64,000 nucleotides of DNA from Hibiscus mutabilis. Lineage: Eukaryota > Streptophyta > Magnoliopsida > Malvales > Malvaceae. The stretch covers positions 3,748,208-3,812,207 of the forward strand of contig CM033744.1 in assembly GCA_019671005.1 (NCBI GenBank). Reading direction: 5' to 3'. Positions within the stretch are counted from its first letter, which is position 1; every line of letters starts with the position of its first letter. The position numbers were made by a program, and so were the translations under genes. Positions 35,801 to 48,300 of the stretch are shown here, piece by piece. The notes below the pieces were generated by a model, which made no database searches, had not been told where the DNA came from, and worked only from the letters and a program-made list of their open reading frames with translations.

Positions 35801-36776
35801 TGACATAAATGGAGTAAGCTTGTAACGCTCTTCCAGCAACTCTTTGAGATATCTGCGAAAGGGGAAAAAGAAACCATCAGCCAATAGTAGATTAACACAT
35901 CCATCTAAACAAGGTGATGTTAAAGTTGAATGGAAACAGTCATATTTAGCTTGAATTGCAGGGATGGCAATGGTTATTTGCGGATATTAGACTAGCTTCT
36001 AAAGGAATCAGATATAGTGGATTCAGCTGCTATTTGAATATTCTAATCAAAGTAGATGCGGATATCACCTATTGGATATCCATTATCTGAATCCACTTTA
36101 CTTGAACGGATAATGGATATCACTTATTGGAGATCCAAATCAATTATCAGATTTAATTTTGAAAATTTTTATTTTATAAAATTCTTTGGGATTAGATATT
36201 TAGCAGATTCAGATTTTCGCCGAAAATAAACAGATTAAGATTTCAAAGCAAATTTTCAGATTCGGCTTTTACAAAAATTGCAGATATTCGACCATCCGTT
36301 TCTATCCCGTAGAACTATTCCCAAGTCACGACTTAAACCGCAACCCCCGCACACATACAACACTTGAAATTCATCGACTCCAAAATTTGAACCGATCTAT
36401 TAGTAAAATCCTAAAATCAACAGAAACTCAAATCGAATAACATACTCAGTTCAAAAACGATATATCAAGCTCTAGATCTACGAAATTGCAGCAGAAGTGA
36501 GCTAGAAAACAAATCTTTAACAGTAAGCTAACCAATCATAAGCAAAATAGAAAGATCGGAGGCAAGATCACTACATTAACTGACAGTGCGACGATCGCAA
36601 GGGGTTAGATTAAATTAGAAAGAGAGGAGAAAAAAACAAACATCTTACTTCTCTTGATCGAGGAGAGCAGCGGCGGTGGCGGCGGATCGAAGGCCAGAGA
36701 GGTGGGGAGAGTGAGGGGCGGAAGGCGACGGAGAGAAGGCCATATATCTGCCTCCGCCACCGACCGATGAAGTCAT
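32834..36776 (-). CDS. STAR-type KH-domain RNA-binding protein (plant quaking-like)
   Basis: Role: plant STAR/KH proteins (SPIN1-like, related to animal quaking and SF1) bind single-stranded RNA and act in processing or flowering control. Seven exons join in frame: 36776-36649, 35852-35767, 34562-34417, 33645-33526, 33451-33335, 33215-33072, 32983-32834, giving 296 residues, the family norm. The N-terminus is Ser/Pro-rich (MAFSPSPSAPHSPHLSGLRS). A QUA1-like helical part (YLKELLEERYKL) follows at about residues 43-75. The maxi-KH domain spans about 145-250 with YNFVGRLLGPRGNSLK (the GxxG-type loop GPRG), GRGSIKDPAR and EPLHILVEAELP. The tail ends MKRAKTGG. All intron ends are GT/AG. The ATG at 36776 gives the conserved MTSS start. 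Confidence 0.94.
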
Positions 36777-37378
36777 GGGTAGAAGAGAAGAATGCGTTAT
36801 GGAATGAAGCGCTGTGATGGTTGGCTGTGTCTAGATTTTCTTTTCTTATAAACGAATAGTAATCATAAATCATGATAAAGTAAATACAATTTTTAATTCT
36901 AATTATTTTTAATAATCTTATTATTTTTATTAAATTATTTTATTATTTAAGGAAAATTTTAATCTATTAATCATACATGGATTTTTTATATACTCCTATA
37001 TTTTATGTTTGTTTCACGGTCTTATTCAAAATTCATGAATATTTATTCCAACGATATCATCTTTAATATTCGAATCTTAATTTTTTTATTAAGAATGCAT
37101 TAATGATTGAAATCAGCGAGTAGTTCCAGTAAAAAAGACAATAATATTTATTTTAGGATATCCGAATTTAAACACTTTGTGTATAAACAAATACTACCGT
37201 ATAATCACATCTGTATATTAAAACTTGATACCTAAATTTATTTTTTTCTTGTATTTATACCTAAAGTTGGTCAAAAAAAAAAAAAGTTAAACGAAATGAT
37301 ACCCACAGATGAGTGCTTCAGAAATTTTAGGTTTTACGAATTACAACGGATCCATAGTGTAGGGATTAATGATTGAAA
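36777..37378. other. KH gene upstream region
   Basis: Promoter and 5' leader of the KH gene, then AT-rich spacer with an A-run near 37275. No further gene or defined element recognised. Confidence 0.5.
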
Positions 37379-37387
37379 TCAATTTTA

Positions 37388-37656
37388 GAAAAAAAAAATT
37401 AATACACAGGCCGTGTAAAAAGTTTACACGTGTCTTTTAATTTTAGGGGTTAGGGTTTTAGTTTAGGATTTAAGGTTTAGGGGTTTAGGTTGTAGGGTGT
37501 AGAATTTATGGTTTAGAGTGTGGGGTTTAGTTTTTTAGAGTTAGGGTTAGAAATTTAAGATTTAGATTTTTATAGTATAAATACACATGCTTGTGTAAAA
37601 TTAGGATTTAGATTTTTATAGTATAAAAACACAGCCTGTATATCAAAGTTTTACTC
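37388..37656. mobile_element. MITE with telomere-like core, copy F (269 bp)
   Basis: The direct repeat ATCAATTTTA (37378-37387 and 37657-37666) flanks the element, so the duplication is 9-10 bp. The right end, inverted, reads GAGTAAAACTTTGATATAC; the left end carries AATACACAGGCCGTGTA. The core is TTTAGGG-like (GGGGTTAGGGTTTTAGTTTAGG, split by variants). Near the right end there is a short internal duplication (ATTAGGATTTAGATTTTTAT repeats a motif 40 bp earlier). Confidence 0.82.
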
Positions 37657-37666
37657 ATCAATTTTA

Positions 37667-38014
37667 TCTTTGATTTATTTTTTGAGGTTTTATTTCATCA
37701 TATATATATATATATAATGATTTTAAATATTAAAAAATTAAATCTTAATTTTATAAATAATCATTTAGTTTAATAAAAGTAATGGTTTTAACCCATTTCA
37801 AGTTGTCAACACTTACAAGGGTTGAATCGGAGTTCAATTTTATAAGAATCGTATCGGTTTAGTCTAAAACTCGTCTAACTCGTCCTGTTGTCATCCCTAC
37901 AAAATCACAATAAAAAGTAGGCAAACTTGGTTTCCTTTTTCCTCCTTTATCTCTATCCGAATATATGTCGAACACAAATAATTATTCCAAGTTAAATCAA
38001 CACAGAGCAGCTAA
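37667..38014. other. Spacer with AT microsatellite and a possible hAT-element end
   Basis: An (AT)n tract lies near 37698-37716. TTGTCATCCCTAC near 37890-37902 equals the inverted end of the hAT-type MITE at 16967, but no partner end is visible, so this is a fragment at best. Confidence 0.4.
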
Positions 38015-38019
38015 CCCAT

Positions 38020-40187
38020 TGTAACACCTGCAAAATATATATAAATGAAAATGAATGAAAAAAATAAAATAAATAAAGGAATTGCCGCCTTTGGCTGCAC
38101 AAGCAAGTTAAGTAACCATTTGAGCCAAAGCTCTAAGTGTTATATGGGTTGCCTTAATTAAATAATAATCTTTCATGGTTCGGTTATCTTGCAAAGGATA
38201 AAACCAAATTGGCGACCCTTCATCTCCCATTCTATTTGAACTATTTTTCCAAAAAATCCCCAAACGCTCTCACCGAACCCTAATCGGTCATCTCTCGTCC
38301 GTCTTCACCGCCACGTCGTGTAGCTAACCGCCAGCGTTAAAATAACCCACATCAAGTCCCGACAAAACCCTTCAAACCACACGCTGGTCTGTTACGTCGT
38401 TCGCCAGGAAATCGAGTTTGAAGGTTCGTCGAACCTAGGAATTTTCGTCGATATTTCTGGTGTTTTTCGGTCGATTCCGCAGTACGTTGGAGACGCTAGT
38501 GGTACCACAGCCTTCCCCACGTCAAGATGGTCCTAACTCAACCGTCCGATCATCCAACCGTTGACGTTCGAGCCTTCACCGGCGTTCGACAGATTTGGTA
38601 AGTACGGTAAGATTTGGGCTGTTTTTAGTGAGTTTTGGCGCGATTCTAGAATTTTGGGTGTGTTGTGGTTATTTCTGGCCAAAAAGATACATTTTGGGAC
38701 GTTTTTCCAGCGGTGTAAGGCGGCGCCTGAGCCCCACGCGTCGACCGGTGTGATTTTCGGCCGCCGCGACCAGTTTGCCTGTAAACCGGTCCAGTTCAAC
38801 CCTGTCCAGTCCGAACTGATCTGACCCGATCGAGTCAACTCAGTTGACTTTGACTGTTATGCTGACGTCAGCGTTAACCTGAGTCTGCTTTTAAAGTTCG
38901 CTTCGTAAAATTTTAACTCGAAAGCTTCTGAATTCAATCTTAAACCCGAACATACATTTTTATTTGTTTATTTATGGATATTTACCGTGGAACGAAGGAC
39001 TGGTGGAATTTTTAATGTTTAAAGGTACTCATGAAGTTTTTGATCGTGTTTACTCCCAACCCAGTTCGTCCCGATTCGCCCAGCCGCGTGAACCCATAGT
39101 GACTCATATGGTTTAAATAGTTAATTAATAGTCTTGTTTTCGGAAGCACAATTCTTATAGTAACCCTGATTCTTTTCGATCTAGGTTCTAGCACCGCAGT
39201 TGAGTGTAGTTCCGATGCCCAATAGATTGTCTGATCCATCTGATATTTTGAGGTGTGTTCCTTGGGTGCTAAGTATATAAATGTTTTATTGATTTATTTG
39301 AACTGATCATGTGCACATGACTTGTATGTTCTGATTTGCAAAATATAACATGCTTCTTGATTTTAAGCATGATTATCTGTCTGATTTATGCATAAGTACC
39401 TGTCTGAATAGCATGCTCTCTGGTTACAGTTTACCGAAAATAATTACTTTATTATATGTTGTTATTACTGTAACTGCTGCCTGAACTTTTACTAGGGGTA
39501 TTTGGGTTATGATATGAAGTTTTTGTAGGTTCAATCCTGATCAGGTTGGTAATTCCGCCTGTATTAGGTTCATAGCTTCGGCTAAGGTAATTCTGCCCGT
39601 ATCCGGTTCCTATGCTTCGGCTAGGGTAATTTCGCCCGTACCTAAGGTATTCGCTTAGGATGGTACTCGAGACCAATGGACTCGGGTTAATGCCTATATT
39701 TACGATACCGTTCTGGGGAACTGTATCTTGGAGTTCGGATGGAGGGCAAATATACTTGTAGGAAAAACTTTGGATGCTCTTGTAACATGTTTTACTGAAA
39801 TGATTTTCGTTTAGTTAAAATGTATAAAAATGTTTTTATATGCACTATTGGAACACACTGAGCTCCCTAGCTCATACCCCAAACCTTTTTCCTTTCAGAT
39901 ACATATTTGGATAGGCTACCCAGATTGGCAATTGGAGGATCGACACATTCAGCCGTTGTATTTGATGTAATGTTTTTATCTTCCAAACTATTATTGGGTG
40001 ACATGGACATATATTTTGATTACTACATTTTTATTATATGTTTATAATGACTTGTTAATGTAGTTTTATTTTGATTAAGATTTCTGAGCTATATCATCGT
40101 TTTATGAATTCTAATTACTATTTAATTTAAAAACAATGTGACCTCCCGAAATTTGGCGTTTTCGCATAAGCCAGTCTAGGAGTTACA
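38020..40187 (+). mobile_element. Solo LTR (2168 bp) of a probable Ty3/gypsy element
   Basis: Starts TGTAACACC and ends GTTACA, so the ends are inverted (TGTAAC/GTTACA). The flanks are a perfect 5-bp target duplication CCCAT (38015-38019 and 40188-40192). Nothing inside encodes gag or pol, so this is a single LTR left by recombination between two LTRs. TGTAACACC starts and the ACTGAGCTCCCTAGCTCAT text near 39858 are familiar from large plant Ty3/gypsy LTRs; assigning a lineage (Tekay-like) is inference. Orientation is assigned arbitrarily as plus on that text. Confidence 0.9.
39528..39650 (+). repeat. Short tandem repeat inside the solo LTR
   Basis: Two to three imperfect units of about 40-46 bp recur: GGTAATTCCGCCTGTATTAGG, then GGTAATTCTGCCCGTATCCGG, then GGTAATTTCGCCCGTACC, each of the first two followed by TTC(A/C)TA-GCTTCGGCTA. 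Internal LTR repeats are common and may mark regulatory sequence. Confidence 0.75.
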
Positions 40188-40394
40188 CCCATCCCTTACA
40201 TTATCATGACAAATTTAAAGAGTACGGAGACAGCATGTGTACAGCTTTGGTGGTGGTTCAGAACATCATTGTACTCGAATATAAGCAAGTTGTGGTGTGG
40301 CATTAACATGGGGGAAAAGGGAAAAGAAAAAAAAAGGCTCCAACTATAATAACAATGGAATCTTACATGATTTGGATCATACACCACAAGAAAC

Positions 40395-42367
40395 TCAGGT
40401 GGGAACATCCATTCCTGAAAAGGGTGTCAACTGCCAGAAAACAAACAAGAACACTAGAGCAAGTAATACCAGCTGCGTAAAAATACACGTCGCCTTCCAT
40501 GCTCTCCTCTGCGTCTTCAAAACCTTGTTGGTACCTAAGGCGTCTTCGCAATACTTACCGTACTCCTTTTGTCCCAGATTATTCAACATACGTGCTCGCT
40601 CCCCGGCTAATGATGTTTGTTCTTTGGATACCGTGGTTTGACGATTGCTTACAGAAACCCTCAACTTCTGTATGGCCCTCGTTAGAGCCAGCAACTCGAT
40701 TTCAGTCTCCATTCTCTGTAGAAAGATGTCCTCAAGGTCGAATTCCATTTCGGTGCCTCCTGGTTCTTCCTTCCTTGACCTGCTTCTATTTCCACTGGTT
40801 TCCAGTTTGGAAATCTTCGACTCCCTTGCCCGCATTACAGCCCTCGCTTCCGCCAGTTTGCTCTCCAAATAATTTACTTTGTGTGTTAAGTTAAATAATT
40901 GAGTTTCCAAGGAGCCTGATGTACAACTTATCTTTTCAGAATCTAATCGATCAGCAAAAGTAGAATCCGCATGAATGCTAGGTTCCTTTCCAATCTCCTC
41001 AAATTTATCTAGTTCTGCAAGGAAAAAACTGCTCCATTAAACCTAAAAAAATACATGATGCAGTAAGCAATGAAAGAAGTGGTATTTAGTTAAAAGACAA
41101 TTAAAATCAACTCCACCAAGAATGAAAACATGTATGTTGTATTGTTGTTTTCCTATACTCTTTCATAGGATTATGGTATTTAGTAAAATATACAATTAAC
41201 AATGACCCACTCTACCAAGAAGAAAATTCTAGACTCTTCGGTAATCAGAATGCTTATCAAAGTTAGTATAAGGATATCACACCTACCACTTTCAAGGGCT
41301 TCCTGGACAGATTGGAGAGAAAGAATAGAGTTGACCAACAGGTCTTGATTTGGTGAAAGTCGGGGACTCTCATTTTCTTGCGCCTTAGCCTCCCGAGACA
41401 AATCTTCAGCTGAATCATCCAGTGGAACTTCTTCAATTTCACCTGGATTTTCTTTCCTATGAGCAGTTTGTACTTCCTCGTTGATCTGGTCTTCACCTTC
41501 ATGTGCTTCATCACCATTTTTCTCGTCAAGATTCAAGGAGTTTCCACTTTGCTTTACGCTACTTGCCACTGAAAATGGACTTGACATAAAGCCAACGTTG
41601 GAGCATCTTGAGTCAGACCCGATGCTGGATTGAGAGCTTTCCTTCTCTATTTTGACCCTTTCTCCACTCTGCTTCTTACTGGTTTCAACACTATCCTTTA
41701 CCTGTTGAACTCTTGGACTAAAATTACTTCCCTGTTCAACTCTTGGACTAAAATTCTTCATATTATTCCTCCTGTGCACGTACCCCAAAATTGTAGGCAG
41801 GACCTGCGGCATACCAGCTGCATTTGCAGACTTGCTACCTTGATCCTCACTATTTTCGGTGGAATCTGAACAGGGACTGTGGATCATGAACGCACTAACA
41901 ACATTAGCGTTCTTTGATATATTCACAGGTCTAATATGAGGCTCACTATTCTGCTTGATCTCAGTTGACGCCATATCTTGAGGAGGTGGATTTTCAGAAC
42001 CAGATAAACTTCGCTTCAATGTTTTAGAACCGTCCACAACTACAGTTGGTTCCTTAACAAAATCTCTCTTGATACGCCTCCATTTCTTCAACCCATGGCC
42101 TTTGGTGGTAGGTTTAGCTGATGGAGAAGACGACTGCATTGGTGGCACAATCCCAGCAGGACCATTTACATGATTATCAGCTGTGAAATCATCGGAACCG
42201 ACACTTTGATCAGCGGACAACCTCCGTGTCTGATCATCATTTGCGCATATCCCATTATCCTTAATCTTGCAAGCATCAACCTGATTATCCTTGATTTCAT
42301 TAGCATCAACATGAGGTATAGTGTGTTGAGGGGATTCATTAATTATCCCCCGAAAATTCAACCGCAT
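40395..42367 (-). CDS. WIP: WPP domain-interacting protein (WIP), plant KASH protein
   Basis: Role: WIP proteins sit in the outer nuclear envelope, bind SUN proteins through the C-terminal tail and anchor RanGAP and WIT proteins. Two exons: 42367-41287 and 41014-40395, giving 566 residues. The first 360 residues are disordered, Ser- and acidic-rich, with a basic patch KGHGLKKWRRIKRDF. A coiled coil follows (NLTHKVNYLESKLAEARAVM, later LLALTRAIQKLRV). A single membrane helix (IFTQLVLLALVFLFVFW) lies near the end, with a nine-residue tail that ends DVPT, matching the plant KASH (x)VPT signature. The start is the first ATG after an in-frame stop. A leader intron (donor near 42756) is possible. 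The WIP paralogue cannot be fixed from sequence alone. Confidence 0.92.
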
Positions 42368-43099
42368 ATTATTCACTCTCCAAATCCCTAATTATAATAT
42401 GGGGGTTTTGTTCAAGATTCAATCAAGAACATGATTGAGATCGAGATCAAAAACCATCATTGCACAAAAGAATTACGTAAAAAAATAAACCAAAATCCGG
42501 AAAAGAAAATCAGCCCAACCATGCTGTTCAATAATGTTGCAACAAAGTTCAACTAAATGAATAAAATTCAACACACCGATCATTGAGATTCTCTATCACA
42601 ATCAATTATGAATACATATGAAGGAATTCAAATTTGAGAATTGAGCTAGACTCTCTCTATAAACATTAATATATACATATCACGGAAGCTCAGGAAATAA
42701 TTAACTAAAATGAATAAAAATGAATTAGAAAAATGTGAAATTTAGGAAGAAATACCTTCTAGGGTAATGTCTCTTCAGAAATTGGAAATGAGGGTTTGGA
42801 ATTGAAGCAGAAAGTGATGATAGATTGGAGGAGATGGAAAACCCTAATCTGTGGCTAGATTTGAAGTTATACACACCATGAAAATCATTATTGGGAGAGA
42901 AAGTAAATAATAATAAATCAATAATACTATTTGATAAGTAGTAATAAAACTAATTAGTGTAATCTAATAATGCAACGTTCTTATTATTTAGGTAAATTAT
43001 AGGAGTTTAAGATAGTTCCGATTATACGAAGCTCCCTTGATTATAAAATATATTTTTTGATGTAAAAAAAATCCTACAAGCCTCATTAAAAAAATTTTA
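42368..43099. other. WIP leader and spacer
   Basis: Contains the 5' leader and promoter of the WIP gene, probably with a leader intron. AT-rich spacer follows. Nothing else recognised. Confidence 0.5.
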
Positions 43100-43990
43100 A
43101 GCCTAAATGAAGGAAAAGAGTATTCGTAGTAATATTTACACGAAAATTAAATAATTATTCAAATCAAAACAGAAATAAACCAAACAAAAACAAAAAAACA
43201 CTATACTAATCAGGACTCCGATCCGCCATAAGCAACGAGTGTATCTCATTGGTGGTTGCGCATAAACAATCTCACTAATATTCAATTCCCTAACCGATTG
43301 AGCCAAGGCATCAGCCACAGTATTGCCCTCACGGCAAATATGTGATATCCGAACTTCCCACTCTCTATGAATCAACTCAAACGAACTATCATCACGTGCA
43401 TCATGTGCACAATTTAATGAGTCACCTTTTAGAATATGAACCATCGTCATACTATCGAGTTGCAATTCCATACGACGATACCCAAGCCGCCAAGCGAAAC
43501 AAAGCGCATCATGTGCCGCTCACAGTTTCATGACAAGGACCGAGTAAATACCCAAACTACTTGTAAAATCAAATATCCAATTGCCAACTTCATCCCAAAG
43601 CACTCCATCCCATAGCAGCTCTATTACTTGGACCCCGACTGCGCCATCCGCGTTAACTCTGATCCATCCAGCTATAGGTACTCGTCACTGCGGTGCTGTC
43701 GGACCAGCAGTGGTTCCTGATTGCTGCAACAGTTGATTACCATACCCAGATTGTATTCGATCTCCATTTACATACATCCACAAAAGTCAGACATATCTAA
43801 CAATATCTCCAAATCTGTCCCGGCTATCATTGAAGACAAAATCACACCAGCGTTTCCATAGGGCCTAAACTGCAATTGCAAACATCCCACTCCAATTCTT
43901 ATGAACTTGATGAATTTGTCCACTTCCCCTCAAATTCCTATGGAGCCACGATTCAAAATTGCCCATGAAAAAGTCGAAATGCGTATCTTG
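43100..43990 (-). mobile_element. 5'-truncated LINE, RNase H end only
   Basis: The minus strand encodes a plant LINE RNase H domain: WIRVNADGAV near 43660, then MELQLDSMTMVHILKGD and HICREGNTVADALAQSVREL (43136-43471), the usual C-terminal half with its conserved Asn-x-x-Ala-Asp pattern. A stop (TGA after VMKL) and frame loss upstream show it is dead. Only about 0.9 kb remains, as expected for 5' truncation during LINE insertion. It is separate from the LINE at 25450-31600 and in the opposite orientation. Confidence 0.82.
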
Positions 43991-45363
43991 GTACACAAGT
44001 TATTGGTATTGTTAAAAATTTAATGATAGAAGATGTGTTATTAAAATTAATATAATAAAATAATAATAATAATAATTAAGGCCTCGTTAAAATTTTCTCT
44101 TGCTCGAGCACCAAAAAAGGATAAGAGTATTCTTATTTTATTTAATGCAATAAGAAAAATACAAAGTCATTGCAAACCAGAAAGCCATACCCTAAAATCA
44201 AATACTTATGCTAAATCGACCACAAACATCATTAACCCAGCCATCATTAACGCGCCAATTATATTGATTTTTACGTACTACTATTTAATAATGAATAAAA
44301 CTCACATGTTGTCTATTCAAAAATAAAAAAAACTCATGTGTTGTACAATTTTATTTTAAGGTTTAAGATATAGATTATTGTTATTTAAAAGTCAAAATTT
44401 TAATTTTAATTTTAAAGTTTAAGATTTAAATTTAATTTATAAAGTTTAGAATTTAGAGTAATATTAAATTTTAATTTTTTTAAAAATATATATATAAAGT
44501 TGGTAAAAAAAATTATAGAGCATATGTAACAAAATATAATTCGTCAATATATATTTTAAAATTTATATTTCAAAAACTACCGATATAATATTATATAAAA
44601 ACTCCCTATCTACAAATAAACATAATAATACATGCTTAACATTTTTGAACGTGTCTTTTTACATGTTATAATAATGCCATAATAACGGTTTCAATTAAAT
44701 TAAAACTTGATCAGGGTCAGTATATTGTTACACGCGTAATATTTTTCCCGACTTAACATATTGTCACAGACGTAATATTCTCTCACTTAACCTCGTGATA
44801 CTCTCATCACAAGTCAACTACACGCATAATGGGTCATTGTCACGATTGTTCACCCTGCCTACCCCACTCATAAGCACACAGCGTGAAATCTAAAATTAAA
44901 AAGTCATTCTGATACCACTTATTACGGGACAATTATTCTTTTCTTAAAAACATGTCTGATAGAATGTACATTATCACTTATATATTTCAATACCTCATTT
45001 TACCTTTCTTGTGAGGCGTAACAATATAAAAAAATATTTTAGGTATAAAAACGTATTATTTAAAATAAATTAATTCTTTAAGATAAAATAAATTACATAC
45101 TGTGTTCAAAATATTTTTACAATTTGACATTTAGCAGGCAGCACATTTTAAGCAATAAAACGGAGAGAGAGATTAATAGCTAATGACTGAATTACCAACA
45201 AAAACTAGCTACATCGGTAGAGTTCTCTCATCGAGCACCAATGGTGTCTCCGTCGTCGAGATCTTCAAGTGAATGCTACTATCTGTCAAAAACCTGGTGA
45301 CCCAACGAGCAGCCAGCTTTGTTCCAACATGGTCAAACATCGTATCAAACCAACACCAGCACA
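43991..45363. other. AT-rich spacer and RH3 3' flank
   Basis: Mostly AT-rich, with TAA-repeat-like sequence near 44060 and a decayed CCCTAAA-like stretch near 44345-44470. A GC-richer block at 44700-44940 ends in TCTGATACCACTTATTACGG, whose complement contains GGTATCAGA, like an initiator-tRNA primer-binding site, but no LTR could be delimited. The last 200 bp are probably RH3 3' untranslated sequence. Confidence 0.4.
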
Positions 45364-48300
45364 CTAAAAGCCGGACTTTTCAGGACAGTCGGATGCCCTA
45401 TGCCCCGGTCGCCCACAGTTGAAACATGAACCTCCAAAGTTTCTGCACAAGTTAAAGAGAGAGGTCAACCTTGAATCATATACGAGATGTTATAAGACTT
45501 GGAACAAAAGAACAAGGTTGAAGATAGGTTTATCGTAAGAGAATACAAGGAAAAGACATGCCCGTCGTGGGAGGGTGACCTCTTTGATCTGTTACTACCA
45601 ATTAGCCAGTCATCCCTACTGCTTCTCGAAGCCCGTGACCAGCTACTTCTTCCACCTTGGAACTCATTGTCCGAATCTCGGTCATTACCCCAGCCCCTGG
45701 AGGTCCTCGAGCCTCTGCGTTCCTTAGAACCGCCTCGTGAAAAATGATCCCTGCTAGAAAAACGATCCCTGCTGGAGAATTTGCCATAAAAATCACCTGA
45801 AGGGCCATCATCTTGCAAAGGAGGCAACTGCCAGAAGAAATAAATACACAAGATCAGCTTAGGTAAGCCAGATGACAGTAATATAACCGATTGTAAGCAA
45901 CAACCTTAGTGATCTTTGAGATGGTGTTTCCGGGCGGTATTTCCTTACTCAGCAACTCTTTCGCAATCTCCTCGGGGAGATCAAATACTGCTCCTTGAAC
46001 CTGAAAACAAATACATTCTTAAGTCTTGAGTGAAGAAATTCATCAGTCAGAAAAAAAATGAAAAGAATCTTTTGCTGATACAGACCCTCTCATCGGCAAT
46101 TAAATGTATTTTCCCAACTTCATCCGCAGCGGCAGGGTACACATCAGAAAGAAATCCAGTGACAGACCTAGCAGTCAGGAACCTTCTAGAATATGTTTCA
46201 TCTCTTATCAATTGCAGTGTTACAAATCCCTGAAACACACAAAGCCAATTAGGTAACAGGCTAAACTAATTCAATGAAACAAAAAAAAAACATTCCCGAA
46301 ACATAAAAAGATAAATTCTAAACAAATAGGTACTGAAAATTGAAACACTTCAAAACATGTTAGGTTGGTTTTCATCAACTCTGAATTGCTTTTTCCTAGA
46401 AAACAAATTACTTATTATGTTATGTTGGTTTTCTAAAACTCATGCAAAGATTTGAACCTTGAAACTCAAAATCAAAGTCTTTAATGCGCTAGGTTGTCCC
46501 CATAGGTAAACTTGAATGTAATTTTGCAATCGAGTGATCCAAATAAAGTTAAAAGCAAGATAAACTGTACTATAGTTTACCTGTTCGTGGGTAATAAGAG
46601 ATCTGGATGAAGGAGGACGGGAAAATCCACTTAGGTGTGCTATCGCAGCAGCAAGAGCACTTGTCCCTTGTTCTTCAATTATCCTTTCAGCAGTTGGTGT
46701 AAAGAACTTTATAGACTCGGGATGAACTCCATTTAGTGTAGCGATAATTTGCTCAGCTGATGACTCTAAAACTTCTTCCATAGATGGAGGACTAATGAAC
46801 TCAAACCTGCATCCAACATCGCGTTCGAGAGTTTTAACAGTTCTCCTTTGGCTGTTAGTATACATTAAGATTGCAGAACCTTCCTTCCCTGCTCGTCCAG
46901 TTCGTCCAGAGCGATGCACAAAAGTCTCTGCATCATTGGGTAGCTCACAGTGGATAACCTAAGGAAAGAGTAGTAAGTCCCAGTCTTCTCAATTTGTCGT
47001 TTAGAAAGCACTGTCTACTCAATATGTCGTCTTCTTTTAAGCTTAAGAAACTAATTTTGCCAGTAGAATCAAAGGCAAAAAACAGAAAGTGGGAAAAGCA
47101 ACAATCGAATGGAGCATAAAGTAGCAATGGCCCAAAAGGAATAATAGTGTTGCCAACATGCCAACATACCAGATCAACATTTGGAATATCAAGTCCACGA
47201 GCCGCAACATCAGTGGCAACAAGCACAGTAAATTTTCCTTGGCGAAATCCATTCAATGTTCTCTCCCTCTGATGTTGAGATATATCGCCATGCAATGCCT
47301 CAGAAGCTATGCTACTTGTTAAAGCCATTGACACCTCATCAGCATCTCGTTTTGTTTGCGTAAAAACAATGGTTTTCCCACCCTTCGCATAAACCTGAAG
47401 ATAAGGTAAGATTTGGTTTTTCAGTATACTGATCCTAAAAAATTTGAATGGTGTTAAAATATCGTAGCACAACATTGTAAACATGTTAAGAGAGACAAAT
47501 GGTAAAACAATATCCTCTAAGAATAACAATTCAATATTCAAAACTATATTCCATCCTAAAGAATCTTTAAAGGAAAAACAACGAATCAACAACTGATGCC
47601 ACAAAAGCGAGCCAGATGCTACTTACATAGGATAATATCAAAACTTTAACATTGGAATAACCATCTCTATTATGTCTCCTAACAGAGAATACATACTGGC
47701 GAAAAAATTCAACACAAACAAAAGTAATTCCAAAAAGAATGATGTATATGTCTTATATGTTCAATTACAATCGAAAAATATAAAGAAATATTGAAACCAA
47801 TGAGACAAAGTAAGAGAAGATAAATTACTTACTGTTATGAGATCACTAAGAATGGTCCGCTTTGAAGTTGCAGTGGCTGATATTGCATAAAGTTTGATCC
47901 CTTCAGCAAGCTTTTCATCTTGATCTCCAACCTGTTAACCGATGTTAAGTATTGCAAACTTAATTAACTTTCTCCACAATGCATTAGTTCTCCCAGCCAA
48001 AGAAAGTGGCCGGGAATTGGGGCAGAGACTAATTTTCACTATTGACAATCAGAAATATAAACTTCATCATCATCATCATCAATAAGGACAAGGAAAGTAA
48101 CATGTCAAAAAACAGCATGTATAAACATATCCAATATTACATAGAGATGAAAGTACCAAATCAATATTCAGAGGATTGTCCAAGTATTTTCTTGCCAACT
48201 TTTTAACCCAAGAAGGCATGGTTGCAGAGAAAAGCATGCTCTGCCTCTTTGATGGGAGATTTTCTAGAATCTCTTCGACATCCTCCTCAAACCCGACAGC

